Below are positions 53,085 to 63,056 of a stretch of 64,000 bases of DNA, in pieces. Under the pieces are notes generated by a model. That model had not been told where the DNA came from and did not search any database. It saw nothing but the letters and a program-made list of their open reading frames with translations. Source of the DNA: Fibrobacterota bacterium. GTDB lineage: Bacteria > Fibrobacterota > Chitinivibrionia > Chitinivibrionales > Chitinispirillaceae. The stretch spans positions 1 through 64,000 of the forward strand of contig JAEZKC010000077.1 of NCBI GenBank assembly GCA_023436205.1. The letters are read 5' to 3'. Both the position numbers and the translations under genes were made by a program. Every line of letters begins with the position of its first letter. Position 1 is the stretch's first letter.

Positions 53085-55604
53085 CTACCCTACAACGATA
53101 TTGACAAGTTTACCCGGTACCACAATCACTTTACGGATGGTCTTACCTTCAGTATGCCCCTTCACTTTCTCAAGCTGCAGCGCAATCTCTTTGAGCTGTT
53201 CCTGAGTAGATTCCCGGGGAGCCTGGAAGTCAGCTCTCAGTTTGCCGTTGACCTGTACTACGATAGTGATAACGGAATCCTGCACCATCGCTTCATCCCA
53301 CTCAGGCCAGGAGGCATCGATGAGAAATCCGCCACCACCGATCTTTTCCCAAAGTTCATCTCCGATATGCGGTGCATAAGGCCCAATTAACTTCACTAAT
53401 GCGACCAGATCATCCCGAGTGGCTCCGTTTGAATTCAGCTCATTCACAAATTCCATCATGGCAGCCACAGCCGTGTTGAACTTAAGGTTATCAAGATCAT
53501 TGGTCACTTTTTTTATGGTTTTGTTCCTGATTCGGCCGTTGGGATCACCTTCCGGTCCCCCGTTTTCCAAAAGTTCCTCAACCATGCGCCAGATTCTGCG
53601 AAGAAAACGGTTACACCCTTCAATGGCTCGAGGGTCCCAGGGTTTAGGAAGCTCGAATTCGCCCATGAACATCTCATATATACGAAGAACATCCGCTCCA
53701 TATTTAGCCACAACATCATCGGGATTAACTCCGTTGAGCTTTGATTTGGCCATTTTTTCAATTTCCACATTCAACTTTTCCCCTGTAGAGCGGAGAACTG
53801 CATCGGTTCCGACAAATTCGATTTCCGAAAGCTCATGATACTTTCCAGCTGCATCGCGGTAGGTAGCTGCAAGCACAGTTCCCTGATGGCGCAGTTTTTT
53901 GAACGGCTCTTTAGTCGAAACGTACCCCAGATCAAAAAGCACTTTATGCCAGAAACGGGAGTAGAGAAGATGAAGAACAGCATGCTCAGCTCCTCCAACA
54001 TACAGATCAACATTCATCCACTGAGATTCAGTCTTTTTTGACCAGGGCTCACTGTCGTTTTGAGGATCCAGATATCTGAGGTAATACCAACAGGAACCAG
54101 CCCATTGTGGCATGGTATTGGTTTCTCTTTTTGCAGGGCCGCCGCATGCGGGACAGCTGGTATTTACCCATGATTCTATCGTGGCAAGTGGAGATTCTCC
54201 TGTGCCAGAGGGTTCGTATCTGTCCACTTCCGGAAGGGTAACAGGGAGCTGATTTTCCGGAACGGGGACCGTTCCGCAGTTGGGACAATGCACAATGGGA
54301 ATAGGCTCTCCCCAGTACCTCTGGCGTGAAAAGATCCAATCACGCAATCTGTAACTTACCGCAGACTTCCCGCAGCCTTTTTCCGTAAGCCATCTGTTTA
54401 TTTTCCTTTTAGCCTCATCAGTAGGTAATCCGTTAAGAATGTCTGAATTTACGGAAACACCTTTTTGAGTGAAGGCCTGGCCCTCTTCAACCGAACTTCC
54501 ATCCACGGGGGCAACAACCTGCTTGATGGGCAGCTTGAATTTAACTGCGAACTCGTAGTCTCTTTCATCGTGAGCAGGAACTGCCATAATTGCCCCTGTC
54601 CCGTACCCGGCCAAAACATAATCGGCAATCCATACGGGAATAAGTTCATTATTGACAGGATTAAGAGCATATCCGCCCGTGAAAACACCTGTTTTTTCTT
54701 TGGACAGCTCAGTCCGTTCCAGATCACTCTTTCTTCTTGCGGATTCCTGATAGGCGGTAACAGAAGAGAGTTGCTCCGGAGTTGTCAGTTTTTCCACAAG
54801 CGAATGCTCGGGCGCAAGCACCATATAGGTAGCCCCGAAAAGGGTGTCTGGTCTGGTAGTAAAAACACGAATCAGTTCTCCGTCCGCCTTTCCACCCGAC
54901 ACTTTGAAATCTACTTCTGCACCTTCCGAACGACCGATCCAGTTTCGCTGCATCATCAGAGTTGATTCTGGCCAGTCAACTTCCGACAGATCTTCCAAAA
55001 GCCGGTCGGCATAGGCGGTAATCTTAAGAATCCACTGCCTTAGGTCCTTTCGCTCCACAACGGTTCCGCAGCGGTCACATTTTCCCCCTACCACTTCCTC
55101 GTTGGCAAGACCCGTTTTGCAGGAAGGACACCAGTTAATAGGCATGACTCCCTCATACGCCAGACCTTTTTTGTAAAGCTGCAGAAATATCCACTGTGTC
55201 CATTTATAGTAAGCAGAGTTGGTTGTATTCACCTCCCGTTCCCAGTCATAAGCAAAACCGATGGAATCAATTTGACGTCTGAAATTTGCAACCGCTTTTT
55301 CAGTTGTCACTCTGGGGTGAATGCCGGTTTTAATTGCGAAATTCTCTGCAGGAAGCCCGAAGGCATCCCACCCCATCGGGTGCAGCACATTAAAACCGCG
55401 CATTCTTTTCATTCGGGTAATGATATCTGTAGCAGTGTACCCTTCACAATGCCCTACATGAAGCCCCGAACCGGAAGGATAGGGAAACATGTCCAGAGCG
55501 TAGAATTTTGGCTTGGAAGGATCAAATACAGTCCTGTGCAGCTTACTTTCCCGCCAGCGGTTCTGCCATTTGTTTTCTATTTCAGAAGGAGTATAATTCG
55601 ACAA
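53085..55604 (-). CDS. leuS: Leucyl-tRNA synthetase
   Basis: Class I aminoacyl-tRNA synthetase that charges tRNA-Leu. It has the HIGH-type motif PYPSGSGLHVGHCEGY, an editing CP1 domain (TTRPDTLFGATYMVLAPEH, GTGAIMAVPAHDERD), a zinc-type knuckle (CPSCKTG, GKCDRCG), and the KMSKS-type KMAKSKLNGVNPDDVV. GGAGG lies five bases before a TTG at 55604, giving LSNYTPSEIENKW as the start, which fits the family better than the ATG at 55619, which lacks a binding site. The protein has about 839 residues. Confidence 0.97.
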   Translation of the reverse strand: MSNYTPSEIENKWQNRWRESKLHRTVFDPSKPKFYALDMFPYPSGSGLHVGHCEGYTATDIITRMKRMRGFNVLHPMGWDAFGLPAENFAIKTGIHPRVTTEKAVANFRRQIDSIGFAYDWEREVNTTNSAYYKWTQWIFLQLYKKGLAYEGVMPINWCPSCKTGLANEEVVGGKCDRCGTVVERKDLRQWILKITAYADRLLEDLSEVDWPESTLMMQRNWIGRSEGAEVDFKVSGGKADGELIRVFTTRPDTLFGATYMVLAPEHSLVEKLTTPEQLSSVTAYQESARRKSDLERTELSKEKTGVFTGGYALNPVNNELIPVWIADYVLAGYGTGAIMAVPAHDERDYEFAVKFKLPIKQVVAPVDGSSVEEGQAFTQKGVSVNSDILNGLPTDEAKRKINRWLTEKGCGKSAVSYRLRDWIFSRQRYWGEPIPIVHCPNCGTVPVPENQLPVTLPEVDRYEPSGTGESPLATIESWVNTSCPACGGPAKRETNTMPQWAGSCWYYLRYLDPQNDSEPWSKKTESQWMNVDLYVGGAEHAVLHLLYSRFWHKVLFDLGYVSTKEPFKKLRHQGTVLAATYRDAAGKYHELSEIEFVGTDAVLRSTGEKLNVEIEKMAKSKLNGVNPDDVVAKYGADVLRIYEMFMGEFELPKPWDPRAIEGCNRFLRRIWRMVEELLENGGPEGDPNGRIRNKTIKKVTNDLDNLKFNTAVAAMMEFVNELNSNGATRDDLVALVKLIGPYAPHIGDELWEKIGGGGFLIDASWPEWDEAMVQDSVITIVVQVNGKLRADFQAPRESTQEQLKEIALQLEKVKGHTEGKTIRKVIVVPGKLVNIVVG

Positions 55605-55640
55605 CGCAACCTCCAGCATTTAAACGATAAGTGATCAATT

Positions 55641-56594
55641 TCAACAATCAAGATTATTCTTGAAATACGCAACAGTTTTCTCAAGCCCGTCATTGAGAGG
55701 AACCTTGGGTTCCCACCCCAGTTTTTCCTTTGCCAGAGTGATATCCGGCTGGCGCTGCTTAGGATCATCGGAGGGCAGGGGTTTGTAAATAATTTTTGAT
55801 GAACTGCCGGTAATGCGTATCACAGCTTCAGCAAGTTGCTTGATTGTAAACTCGCCCGGATTACCTACGTTTACAGGCCCGATGATGTTCTCTGTATTCA
55901 TCAGCCTCATCATCCCTTCCACCAAATCATCAACAAAGCAGAAGGAACGGGTCTGAGAACCATCTCCATATATGGTAATATCAATGCCTTTAAGAGCCTG
56001 AACTATGAAATTTGAAACTACGCGCCCGTCATTCGGATGCATGCGGGGACCATAAGTGTTGAAAATTCGAATAACCCTGATATCAACATTATTCATACGA
56101 TGATAATCGAAAAAAAGTGTCTCGGCAACTCTTTTACCCTCATCATAGCAGGAACGCAGACCGATGGGATTGACATTGCCCCAATAGGTTTCCTTTTGAG
56201 GATGCTCCACAGGATCACCATAGACCTCCGATGTGGAAGCCTGTAATACCCGTGCTTTAACTCTTTTGGCAAGCCCCAGCACATTGATTGCACCCATCAC
56301 TGAAGTTTTGATGGTTTTTACAGCATTATACTGATAATGTACCGGTGAAGCAGGGCACGCCAGGTTATAGATCTGATCCACTTCGACGAAAACGGGAAAG
56401 GTAACATCGTGCCTCATTAACTCGAAATTGTGGCAATCCATCAGGTGCTCAACGTTCTTTTTGCGGCCGGTGAAGTAATTGTCAAGGCAGATCACATCAT
56501 GCCCCTGCGCAACCAATCGTTCGCAGAGATGAGATCCAAGAAAGCCTGCACCGCCTGTAACCAGTATGCGTTTTGTTTCCATGAAAACCGCCAC
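55641..56594 (-). CDS. UDP-glucuronate decarboxylase-like NAD-dependent epimerase/dehydratase
   Basis: Extended short-chain dehydrogenase of 317 residues, most like UXS, which makes UDP-xylose from UDP-glucuronate. RILVTGGAGFLGSHLCERL, LDNYFTGRKKNVEHL, YNLACPASPVHYQ, STSEVYGDP, SCYDEGKRVAE (YxxxK), and RVIRIFNTYGPRM match. The GTG at 56594 has GAGG 7 bases upstream; ATG 56582 is an alternative. It lies between leuS and a sugar kinase and probably feeds surface polysaccharide synthesis. Confidence 0.92.
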   Translation of the reverse strand: MAVFMETKRILVTGGAGFLGSHLCERLVAQGHDVICLDNYFTGRKKNVEHLMDCHNFELMRHDVTFPVFVEVDQIYNLACPASPVHYQYNAVKTIKTSVMGAINVLGLAKRVKARVLQASTSEVYGDPVEHPQKETYWGNVNPIGLRSCYDEGKRVAETLFFDYHRMNNVDIRVIRIFNTYGPRMHPNDGRVVSNFIVQALKGIDITIYGDGSQTRSFCFVDDLVEGMMRLMNTENIIGPVNVGNPGEFTIKQLAEAVIRITGSSSKIIYKPLPSDDPKQRQPDITLAKEKLGWEPKVPLNDGLEKTVAYFKNNLDC

Positions 56595-56603
56595 TACCTT
56601 TCC

Positions 56604-57533
56604 TCAGATTGCAGTTATACGAACATCCTCCATAAGCTGCCACACCTCGTCACGCGTCACAACTCCAGGCCCCTCATGCATACATTTGGAAGCCCCGCAA
56701 GCGATTGCCAGACGGCAGGTTTCGGAGAAAGAGAATTTTCTTTTCTGAGCCACCAGAAGCCCGGCAACCAATGCATCACCGCAGCCTACGGTATCAACAG
56801 CCTTCACCTGCGGTGGCGAGCAGAGAAGGCAATCATTTTCATGAATGGCAATCATGCCATCAGATCCCAGTGATATAAAAACGTTTTCTATACCCATGTC
56901 AATCAAACGTTTTCCCTTGAGGGCGATATGGTGCACCCCCTTGATCTGCTCCCCGAAAAGCTCCTCCAGTTCCGAAATATTCGGCTTCACCATGAAGGGC
57001 TTGGAGCGGATACCCAATTTTAGCGCCCCCCCACGTGTGTCAAGCAAAGAGGGAGAACCTTTTTTCTGAAATGCTGATATCAGTTTGGAATAAACACCGC
57101 TGTCAAAACCGGTCGGAAGGCTTCCGGAAAAACACCATAGAGTGTCCCCCACAATCTCCTGCTCCAGACTGAGCAGAAATTCTTCCTGCAGCCGCACGGG
57201 AACAGAACCGGATGTGCTGTTAAAATGAGTCACACAATCATTCTGCTTCTCAGAAATCGTCACATTGATTCTAACACTGCCCGGAACTTCATGCAGAATG
57301 GGCTTAATCTCCTGATCCTGGCAAAAACTTTTAAATCTGCGCACATCATTTTCAGGGATTAAAGCGGCAATGGCCACCTCCTCCCCCAGCGTCTTCACAA
57401 CCCGGGCCACATTAAGCCCTTTACCGGAAGGTACTGAGTGGGATGGAAGATCCAGGAAGGTGGCTCCAGGCTGAAGGGTGTCCACATGATAGTGCACATC
57501 AATAGCCGGATTAAAAAGAGAGCAAACGATCAA
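56604..57533 (-). CDS. PfkB-family carbohydrate kinase (1-phosphofructokinase/tagatose-6-phosphate kinase type)
   Basis: Ribokinase-fold sugar kinase. SLFNPAIDVHYHVD at the N-terminus and PSGKGLNVARVVKTLG are typical of the FruK/LacC/PfkB subgroup; SGSLPTGFDSGVYSKLI, KPNISELEELFG and the catalytic DTVGCGDALVAGLL (Asp in GCGD, usual GAGD) follow. A TTG at 57533 has AGGGGAAGG just upstream and gives about 309 residues, the family norm; the frame is open another 45 codons to an ATG at 57668, but this leader resembles nothing. Substrate unknown: fructose-1-phosphate or another phospho-sugar. Confidence 0.9.
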   Translation of the reverse strand: MIVCSLFNPAIDVHYHVDTLQPGATFLDLPSHSVPSGKGLNVARVVKTLGEEVAIAALIPENDVRRFKSFCQDQEIKPILHEVPGSVRINVTISEKQNDCVTHFNSTSGSVPVRLQEEFLLSLEQEIVGDTLWCFSGSLPTGFDSGVYSKLISAFQKKGSPSLLDTRGGALKLGIRSKPFMVKPNISELEELFGEQIKGVHHIALKGKRLIDMGIENVFISLGSDGMIAIHENDCLLCSPPQVKAVDTVGCGDALVAGLLVAQKRKFSFSETCRLAIACGASKCMHEGPGVVTRDEVWQLMEDVRITAI

Positions 57534-57822
57534 AGGGCACCTTCCCCTCGTAAAAACAGGTATAAAAGTTTCATAGCTTTCATCATCATGCCTGTAAGTA
57601 CCAGGGCCAGGATGATCTGACTTATCTGCAGAAGCTTTATTGTTAATTTGGAGCGATTCATGGAACACTACTGAAAATGGATGGAGTTAAGAGTTCCTCT
57701 GGCGTACACTCCCATTCCGAAACAGAGAATCTTGCTGATTAGTTTGCAAACTGAAAGCAGGAGCTGCTCTATTAAGGAATATTGGAAAATACAATGAGAA
57801 ACGCGATACTGTACAGAAAATC
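57534..57822. other. Leader region of the sugar-kinase gene, no gene supported
   Basis: An in-frame leader (57534-57668) continues the kinase frame upstream but has no ribosome binding site of its own. The remaining bases to 57822 hold no credible gene and probably the promoter. Confidence 0.4.
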
Positions 57823-57848
57823 GGCCTGTCACCGTTTGATGACAGGCC
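57823..57848 (-). terminator. Terminator after the anti-sigma gene
   Basis: GGCCTGTCA (57823-57831) and TGACAGGCC (57840-57848) form a 9-bp stem with an 8-base loop. On the minus strand it is followed by GATTTTC, 32 bases after the anti-sigma stop. Confidence 0.8.
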
Positions 57849-57879
57849 AAAAGTTCACTGAAGGGGGATTATCAGGAAG

Positions 57880-58434
57880 TTACTCTTTCAAATCGACAGT
57901 GATAACACCTTCAGAATTAAGATTTCCCCTGTTTTGGGAAAAGGCGGAGGTACTGTCTCTTAAAGAATCGAACTGGGAGGAATCGGTTTGAGACAGAGCA
58001 ACTGAAGAAGAACTGGATTCTGAAGCGACTTGAGGGGAGGGCAAAGGCGAGCTCTGGGGGGTGGTCAGCCTGGCTCTAATACTCTCGGCCCTGTCGACAT
58101 TGAACATCACATAACCCACGGTGGCAAAACCCACGGCAAAGAAAAGCAGTGACATGACCGTGGTCTTTTTCAGGAAAAACGGCATGAAGCTGGATGTATG
58201 CTGTTTTTTGGCACTGGCACAAACCCTGAGAATTTCTCTGTTTACAGCCTCGGAGGGAGTTTCTCCCAGGATTTCGGGGGTGTAAAAAGAGGATTGTTCC
58301 TGCTTGTAGGCCTGCACTTCCTGCCGGCACTCCTGACACTGCTCAAGATGGTGCTGGTATTGTCGGATCTCGTGCTCATCCAGTTCATCAGAACAATACA
58401 ACAAACCAGATTCTTCAAACTTACTGCACGCCAT
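57880..58434 (-). CDS. Zinc-finger anti-sigma factor
   Basis: A 184-residue membrane protein. The N-terminus has the zinc-finger pattern HHLEQCQEC (His29, Cys33, Cys36) of ZAS-type anti-sigma factors, followed by one membrane helix (VMSLLFFAVGFATVGYVMF, about 90-110) and a Ser/Pro/Gln-rich outer part. It overlaps the sigma gene by 14 bases and would hold the sigma factor at the membrane until a signal arrives. Confidence 0.9.
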   Translation of the reverse strand: MACSKFEESGLLYCSDELDEHEIRQYQHHLEQCQECRQEVQAYKQEQSSFYTPEILGETPSEAVNREILRVCASAKKQHTSSFMPFFLKKTTVMSLLFFAVGFATVGYVMFNVDRAESIRARLTTPQSSPLPSPQVASESSSSSVALSQTDSSQFDSLRDSTSAFSQNRGNLNSEGVITVDLKE

Positions 58435-58987
58435 CGATCCCCCTTTTTTTCAGTTCCTTCCGGATATTCTTCAGCGCCAGACGCATTCGCCCGAGCGCAG
58501 TATTAATAGGACAGTTCATAATTTTCGCGATTTCCTTAAAGGGCACACCACCCAGTTCACGTAACAGAAACACTTCCCGCTGTAGCGGGTCGAGCCCCTC
58601 CACCGCTTCGTTGATCAAACCGCGTAAGTCGGTATTGGACAACTGCGAATCGGGAGCTTCAATCTTGCTCCCCACCGATCCTTCCGTGTCTTCTTTATGC
58701 TCGGTTTCCACCTTCGCATGACGGAAAAAATCGATGGTACGCTTGTGGGCGATTCCGAAAAGCCAGCTCAGGAAGCTTCTGGAGCGGTCGAACTGATCCG
58801 CGTTGCGCAGTGCGGCCAGAAAGGTTTCCTGTAAAAGATCTTCGGCGATCTCCCGGTCACCGGTCATTCGAACCAAAAATCCGAATACCCGGTTTTTATA
58901 CTTGTCGTACAGTTCGGAAAACCCCCTAGGGTCTCCCTTCAGCCATAAATCAAACAGATGCTGATCATCACTTGTTTGTTGCTGCAT
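58421..58987 (-). CDS. ECF-type RNA polymerase sigma factor
   Basis: A 188-residue group IV sigma factor: region 2 (FSELYDKYKNRVFGFLVRMTGDREIAEDLLQETFLAAL, FLSWLFGIAHKRTIDFFR) and region 4 (EGLDPLQREVFLLRELGGVPFKEIAKIMNCPINTALGRMRLALKNI) are complete. It is made with the anti-sigma factor that follows, and the pair probably responds to envelope stress; the signal and targets are not visible. Confidence 0.95.
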   Translation of the reverse strand: MQQQTSDDQHLFDLWLKGDPRGFSELYDKYKNRVFGFLVRMTGDREIAEDLLQETFLAALRNADQFDRSRSFLSWLFGIAHKRTIDFFRHAKVETEHKEDTEGSVGSKIEAPDSQLSNTDLRGLINEAVEGLDPLQREVFLLRELGGVPFKEIAKIMNCPINTALGRMRLALKNIRKELKKRGIDGVQ

Positions 58988-59154
58988 AGTAAATACGATT
59001 TCCAGAGTTCGTTTATTGTTTGTGAGTAGAAGATTTCTCTTCTTTTCTTCTTAAAATAACTATTTGTTCCTGTTTCTAACCTCAAACTACACATTACCTA
59101 TTATTATTTCTCGCAATCGACGTTCCTATTAACACCAAATCCGCTTTTCCAAAC

Positions 59155-59184
59155 CAAAAAGGCACCCCAAAATCAGGATGCCTT
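59155..59184 (-). terminator. Terminator after the TPR gene
   Basis: AAGGCACCCC (59159-59168) pairs with GGATGCCTT (59176-59184). On the minus strand the hairpin is followed by TTTTTGG. It lies about 26 bases after the TPR stop at 59210. Confidence 0.75.
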
Positions 59185-59209
59185 CCGGTTCAGATCAAAA
59201 GTTCACCGT

Positions 59210-62200
59210 TTATTTGGCTTTCTTCAGCTCTTCAAGAACTTCATCGTTGTCGGGTGCCAGCTTGCGGGCAGCCTCCAGATGCTGCTTATAGAGCTCATTG
59301 TTCTTGCGTGACTTGTACAATTTGGCCAATCCCAACTCGGCAAGAGCAAACTGAGGGTCTGAACGCAGTGCTCTCTTGTAGAAAGTTTCAGCCCATGTCG
59401 GCTTTGAAGCCTGCATATAGGTCTCAGCTCTCTCGTAATGCCCCTGAGCAAATTCGGGGAGAATTTCAGTGACCATTTTGTAGATTTCAAGCGCATCATC
59501 CCACTTCCTGCGGGCACGAAGCACCTTCCCTTTTAACATCAGAGCATCGATGTTCTCTGGATCATTGGAAAGAATATCCTCCACCACAGCATCGGCATCC
59601 TTCACCTTATTCTGAGCAATAAGCGCCTCACCGTAAAGAAGCAAATACTTGCTGTCCTTCTTGAGCTCTACCAGAGACTTGATCTCCTCCTGAGCCTTCT
59701 GAGTCTGCCCGGTCTGCTGATAAAGTTCAAAAAGCTGGAAGCGGATATCGGCATCATCCGGCTTAGCAGACTTGGCCTTCACCAGAAGATCAATAGCTTC
59801 CTTTGAACGATTGGTCCGCAGGTATCCCTTGGCTAAAAGGGTCATAACGGAAGCGTCGTCAGGAGAGATGGTATTGGCAATTTCAAGGAAAACCATGGCG
59901 TTGGTGAAATCACCTTTGCGCATGAGCAGTGTACCGATTCTCTTGTTGGACTCCAGATGCTGAGGATCGGTTTTGGCATACTTCTGATAAGCATCCAACT
60001 CATCATCATCTTTACCCAGTTTACCATACACCTGAGCAAGCTCAAGCCAGACCATCGGCAGAGAATCTGCGATACTGGTGCATTTCTTGAGAAGCGGGAG
60101 AGCCTTGGACAAGGTTTCCTTGTTTTCCGAATACAGCAGACCAAGTCTCAATATATTGCGGAAGTCTGAAGGATAGGTTCTTGTGTTGCTGTCATAAATG
60201 CGGATCGCTGCCGCAGGATCAGTTTTTTCCTGAAGGAATGCAGCTTTGTATGCTGCATCTGCATCCTTAACGCCTTTTTGAGCAACATACTCCGTGTAGG
60301 TGGCTGCAGCCTGCTTCACATTTCCACTCTTCTCGTAAGCTTCACCGAGGAGTTTCAGCACCTCGGCGATATTGGACACTTTAGTTTTCCGATTCTTGAT
60401 CTCGTCCAGAGAAGCGATAGCCTCTTTGGTGTTTCCGGAATTAAGACATGCCTCGGCGTACATAAGTAAAAACGCGGGATCGCTGGACTTGGCCAGAGCC
60501 AGATATTTTGCAGCCTCTGCATACTGCTTGTTTTGAAAGCTGAGCTTTCCAACGCTGTAGGCAACCTCTTTATCTGAAGGCACCTTATCCAGATATTTCA
60601 TGTAGGCTTTGGTAGCCTCTTCACTCTTTTTCTGCTTATTATAGAGATCACCGAGTTCCTTGTACTCCGGACCGGCATCGGGATTCATCATTACCGCCTG
60701 CTCATAAGAGATAATGGCGGCATTCAGATCACCGGTGGCGGCCTGACTTGATCCAAGAGCTGTGAGAGCATCGAGGTTTTGAGGATCAAGCTGGAGTGCC
60801 TTAGAATACATCTCGATAGCACTCTTATGCTGCTTTTTCTTCTGGTAAATCATACCCAAAGTTGTATAGGTACCAAAATCCGCTTCGCCATTTTTAATAA
60901 GAGTACTCAAGGCTGTAATAACCTTGTCCTGCTGACCCTTTGCAATTACGATTTCAGCATAACGCTTGTGAAAGCCTTTAAGATTGGGATCGATTTTAAT
61001 CGCTGTCTCATAGGCGGACTGTGCGGCATCAAAATCTTTCTTTTCATAAAGCATGTCACCAAGATCTCTCTGACCGATTGCATCATCGGGAGTCAAAGCC
61101 AAATACTTTTTCATGTAATCGACGGCATCAGATTTTTCATTTTTTTTGAGTGACAGATCAGAAAGTCTGCGAAAAGCCTCGGCGTTTTTAGGATCAAGAA
61201 CAGAAGCTTCCTTGTACATGGTGAGGGCTGTTTCCACATCATTTTTGGTGTCCGCATAGCGGGCGAGACGCAGACGTGCATTAATGTTTTTGCGATCAAG
61301 CGCTACAATTTTCCTGTCAATCTCAGCCAGTTTGTCCTTTTCACCATTTTGTTCATAACAGGCAGCGAGCATATCCAGGTAGTCAGCATTACCGGGCTCT
61401 TTTTTGACAAGAAACTCCACCTGCTCCTGAGCGGATTTGTAGTTCTTGTCCTTAATCAGCACATTTGCAAGAATAACTCTGGCTTCCCAGGTGTTGGGAT
61501 CCAGTGCAATTGCTCCCTTGGCCGCATCCAGAGCCTTGGGCATGTTACCGGAATTGTAACTGGCCACAGCGATACCTTCGCTTGCAGCGGCGCTTTTCTT
61601 GAGACCGTTGCTCTTTTCGAAATGACCAAGCGCTTCAGAATATCTTTTGGCTTTAAGGTTGTAATTACCGAGAGCCAGGAACACATTAGGGTCATTAGGA
61701 CTAAGCGACATCATTGCTTCGTAAGTTTTCTTGGCTTTTTCACTCTGGTTACTCTTTTCGTACAGATCGGCCAGACGAGCGTAAGCTTCAATATTGCGGG
61801 AATTGAGAGCGATGGCCTTTTCAAGGCTGCTAATTGCCTGAGCACTATTATCGGTGCTCATATAGGCATCGGCTAAAAGAAAGTAGATATCAGGTACAAC
61901 AGCACCTTTTTCATCAGCACCAACAATGAACTGCAAATGAGGGATCGCGGCAGCATAGGCCTTTTTCCCCATCTGGTCCCGAGCGACCTTTTCGCGTGCC
62001 AGAAGCGCTTCCTTGGCCTTCTCATTACCGAAAGCCTTGACCGCAGCTTCATAAGCATCAGCAGCACCGGAAGCGTTCTTTGTCTGCTCTTTAGAAACTG
62101 CCACCATGTAATAGTCCATAGCAGTCATCTGATCTTTAGCTACAGTTTCATAGCCTTCAAGAGCATCTGAATACTTTTTCAAACCGTAACTGGCGCGTGC

Positions 62201-62893
62201 AATGTAAAGAGAGGCCTCAGAGAGGTTCACCTTTTTGGCCACAGCATCTTTAAGGTAGGCCATGGCACTGTCGGCAATGCCAATCTCAGTGTAACTCTTT
62301 CCAATTTTAAAAGCCACTTCGCCATTGGACTTATCTTTGTAAGCCCTTTTCATCAATGGTACAGCCTGGCTGTACAGACCTTCATCGTAATAGATATTTC
62401 CGAGTTCGCGATTGGCTACGATATTTGAAGGATCAGCTTCAAGAACCTTCTCCAAGGCCTTTTTAGCATCGGCAGGTTTACCCAGAGCAATACAGGCGCG
62501 GGCAAATTCCCAGCTGGCTTCGGCAGTGAAATTCTGATCAAGCGCCTTCTGAGCCATGTTCATGGCATTATCAGGCTGATTGAGCTTATTATAAACCTGA
62601 GCTGCACCTAAAAGCGACTGATAGTCGTTGGGGTTCATTCGCCAAGACACCAGGTAACAGGCCAGTGCCTTCTCTGTCATTCCGAGCGCATCGTTAGCCT
62701 GAGCCAGTTTCATCCAGACATTGGCATCCCTATCGGTGGTCGCGATCTTCTCGTCTGCATAATCCAATGCTTCCTTATAATTCTTGGCAGCAATCAGCTT
62801 GTCAAAAGTAGCATCGGAAAAAACACTCGCCGGTAAAGCAATCAGTGCCAGAGCCCACAGCCCAGCATTCCTTACCCATTTACGTCTCATCAT
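59210..62893 (-). CDS. Very large exported TPR-repeat protein
   Basis: A 1227-residue protein with a signal peptide (MMRRKWVRNAGLWALALIALPASVFSD) followed almost entirely by tetratricopeptide repeats; I count about 30 copies of the 34-residue pattern (for example KAIALNSRNIEAYARLADLYEKSNQSEKA and KALQLDPQNLDALTALGSSQAATGD). There is no catalytic domain. It is probably a periplasmic scaffold for protein complexes. GGAGG lies 6 bases before the ATG at 62893. It appears monocistronic, with its own terminator. Confidence 0.92.
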   Translation of the reverse strand: MMRRKWVRNAGLWALALIALPASVFSDATFDKLIAAKNYKEALDYADEKIATTDRDANVWMKLAQANDALGMTEKALACYLVSWRMNPNDYQSLLGAAQVYNKLNQPDNAMNMAQKALDQNFTAEASWEFARACIALGKPADAKKALEKVLEADPSNIVANRELGNIYYDEGLYSQAVPLMKRAYKDKSNGEVAFKIGKSYTEIGIADSAMAYLKDAVAKKVNLSEASLYIARASYGLKKYSDALEGYETVAKDQMTAMDYYMVAVSKEQTKNASGAADAYEAAVKAFGNEKAKEALLAREKVARDQMGKKAYAAAIPHLQFIVGADEKGAVVPDIYFLLADAYMSTDNSAQAISSLEKAIALNSRNIEAYARLADLYEKSNQSEKAKKTYEAMMSLSPNDPNVFLALGNYNLKAKRYSEALGHFEKSNGLKKSAAASEGIAVASYNSGNMPKALDAAKGAIALDPNTWEARVILANVLIKDKNYKSAQEQVEFLVKKEPGNADYLDMLAACYEQNGEKDKLAEIDRKIVALDRKNINARLRLARYADTKNDVETALTMYKEASVLDPKNAEAFRRLSDLSLKKNEKSDAVDYMKKYLALTPDDAIGQRDLGDMLYEKKDFDAAQSAYETAIKIDPNLKGFHKRYAEIVIAKGQQDKVITALSTLIKNGEADFGTYTTLGMIYQKKKQHKSAIEMYSKALQLDPQNLDALTALGSSQAATGDLNAAIISYEQAVMMNPDAGPEYKELGDLYNKQKKSEEATKAYMKYLDKVPSDKEVAYSVGKLSFQNKQYAEAAKYLALAKSSDPAFLLMYAEACLNSGNTKEAIASLDEIKNRKTKVSNIAEVLKLLGEAYEKSGNVKQAAATYTEYVAQKGVKDADAAYKAAFLQEKTDPAAAIRIYDSNTRTYPSDFRNILRLGLLYSENKETLSKALPLLKKCTSIADSLPMVWLELAQVYGKLGKDDDELDAYQKYAKTDPQHLESNKRIGTLLMRKGDFTNAMVFLEIANTISPDDASVMTLLAKGYLRTNRSKEAIDLLVKAKSAKPDDADIRFQLFELYQQTGQTQKAQEEIKSLVELKKDSKYLLLYGEALIAQNKVKDADAVVEDILSNDPENIDALMLKGKVLRARRKWDDALEIYKMVTEILPEFAQGHYERAETYMQASKPTWAETFYKRALRSDPQFALAELGLAKLYKSRKNNELYKQHLEAARKLAPDNDEVLEELKKAK

Positions 62894-63056
62894 ATAGAAC
62901 CTCCCCCCAGCAGAAATCTCCACCGTTGTTAATTGAAACCGGCTTTATTTCAGTTGTGATCTGTTAAACGCTTTGTCCCCGAAAGCGGTTACAACATCTT
63001 TTAAATATGGTATTTGTGCCTCCCCGGTGCAAGGAACACCCCCCCGGGCCTCCCTA

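Noticed and set aside
55628..55650. TGATCAA-like sequence between leuS and the epimerase gene
   Set aside because: Only one half-site fits, the spacing is wrong, and the neighbouring genes are unrelated to sulfur.
57669..57850. 60-codon minus-strand frame upstream of the sugar kinase
   Set aside because: It contains the terminator hairpin of the anti-sigma gene and has no family or start signal.
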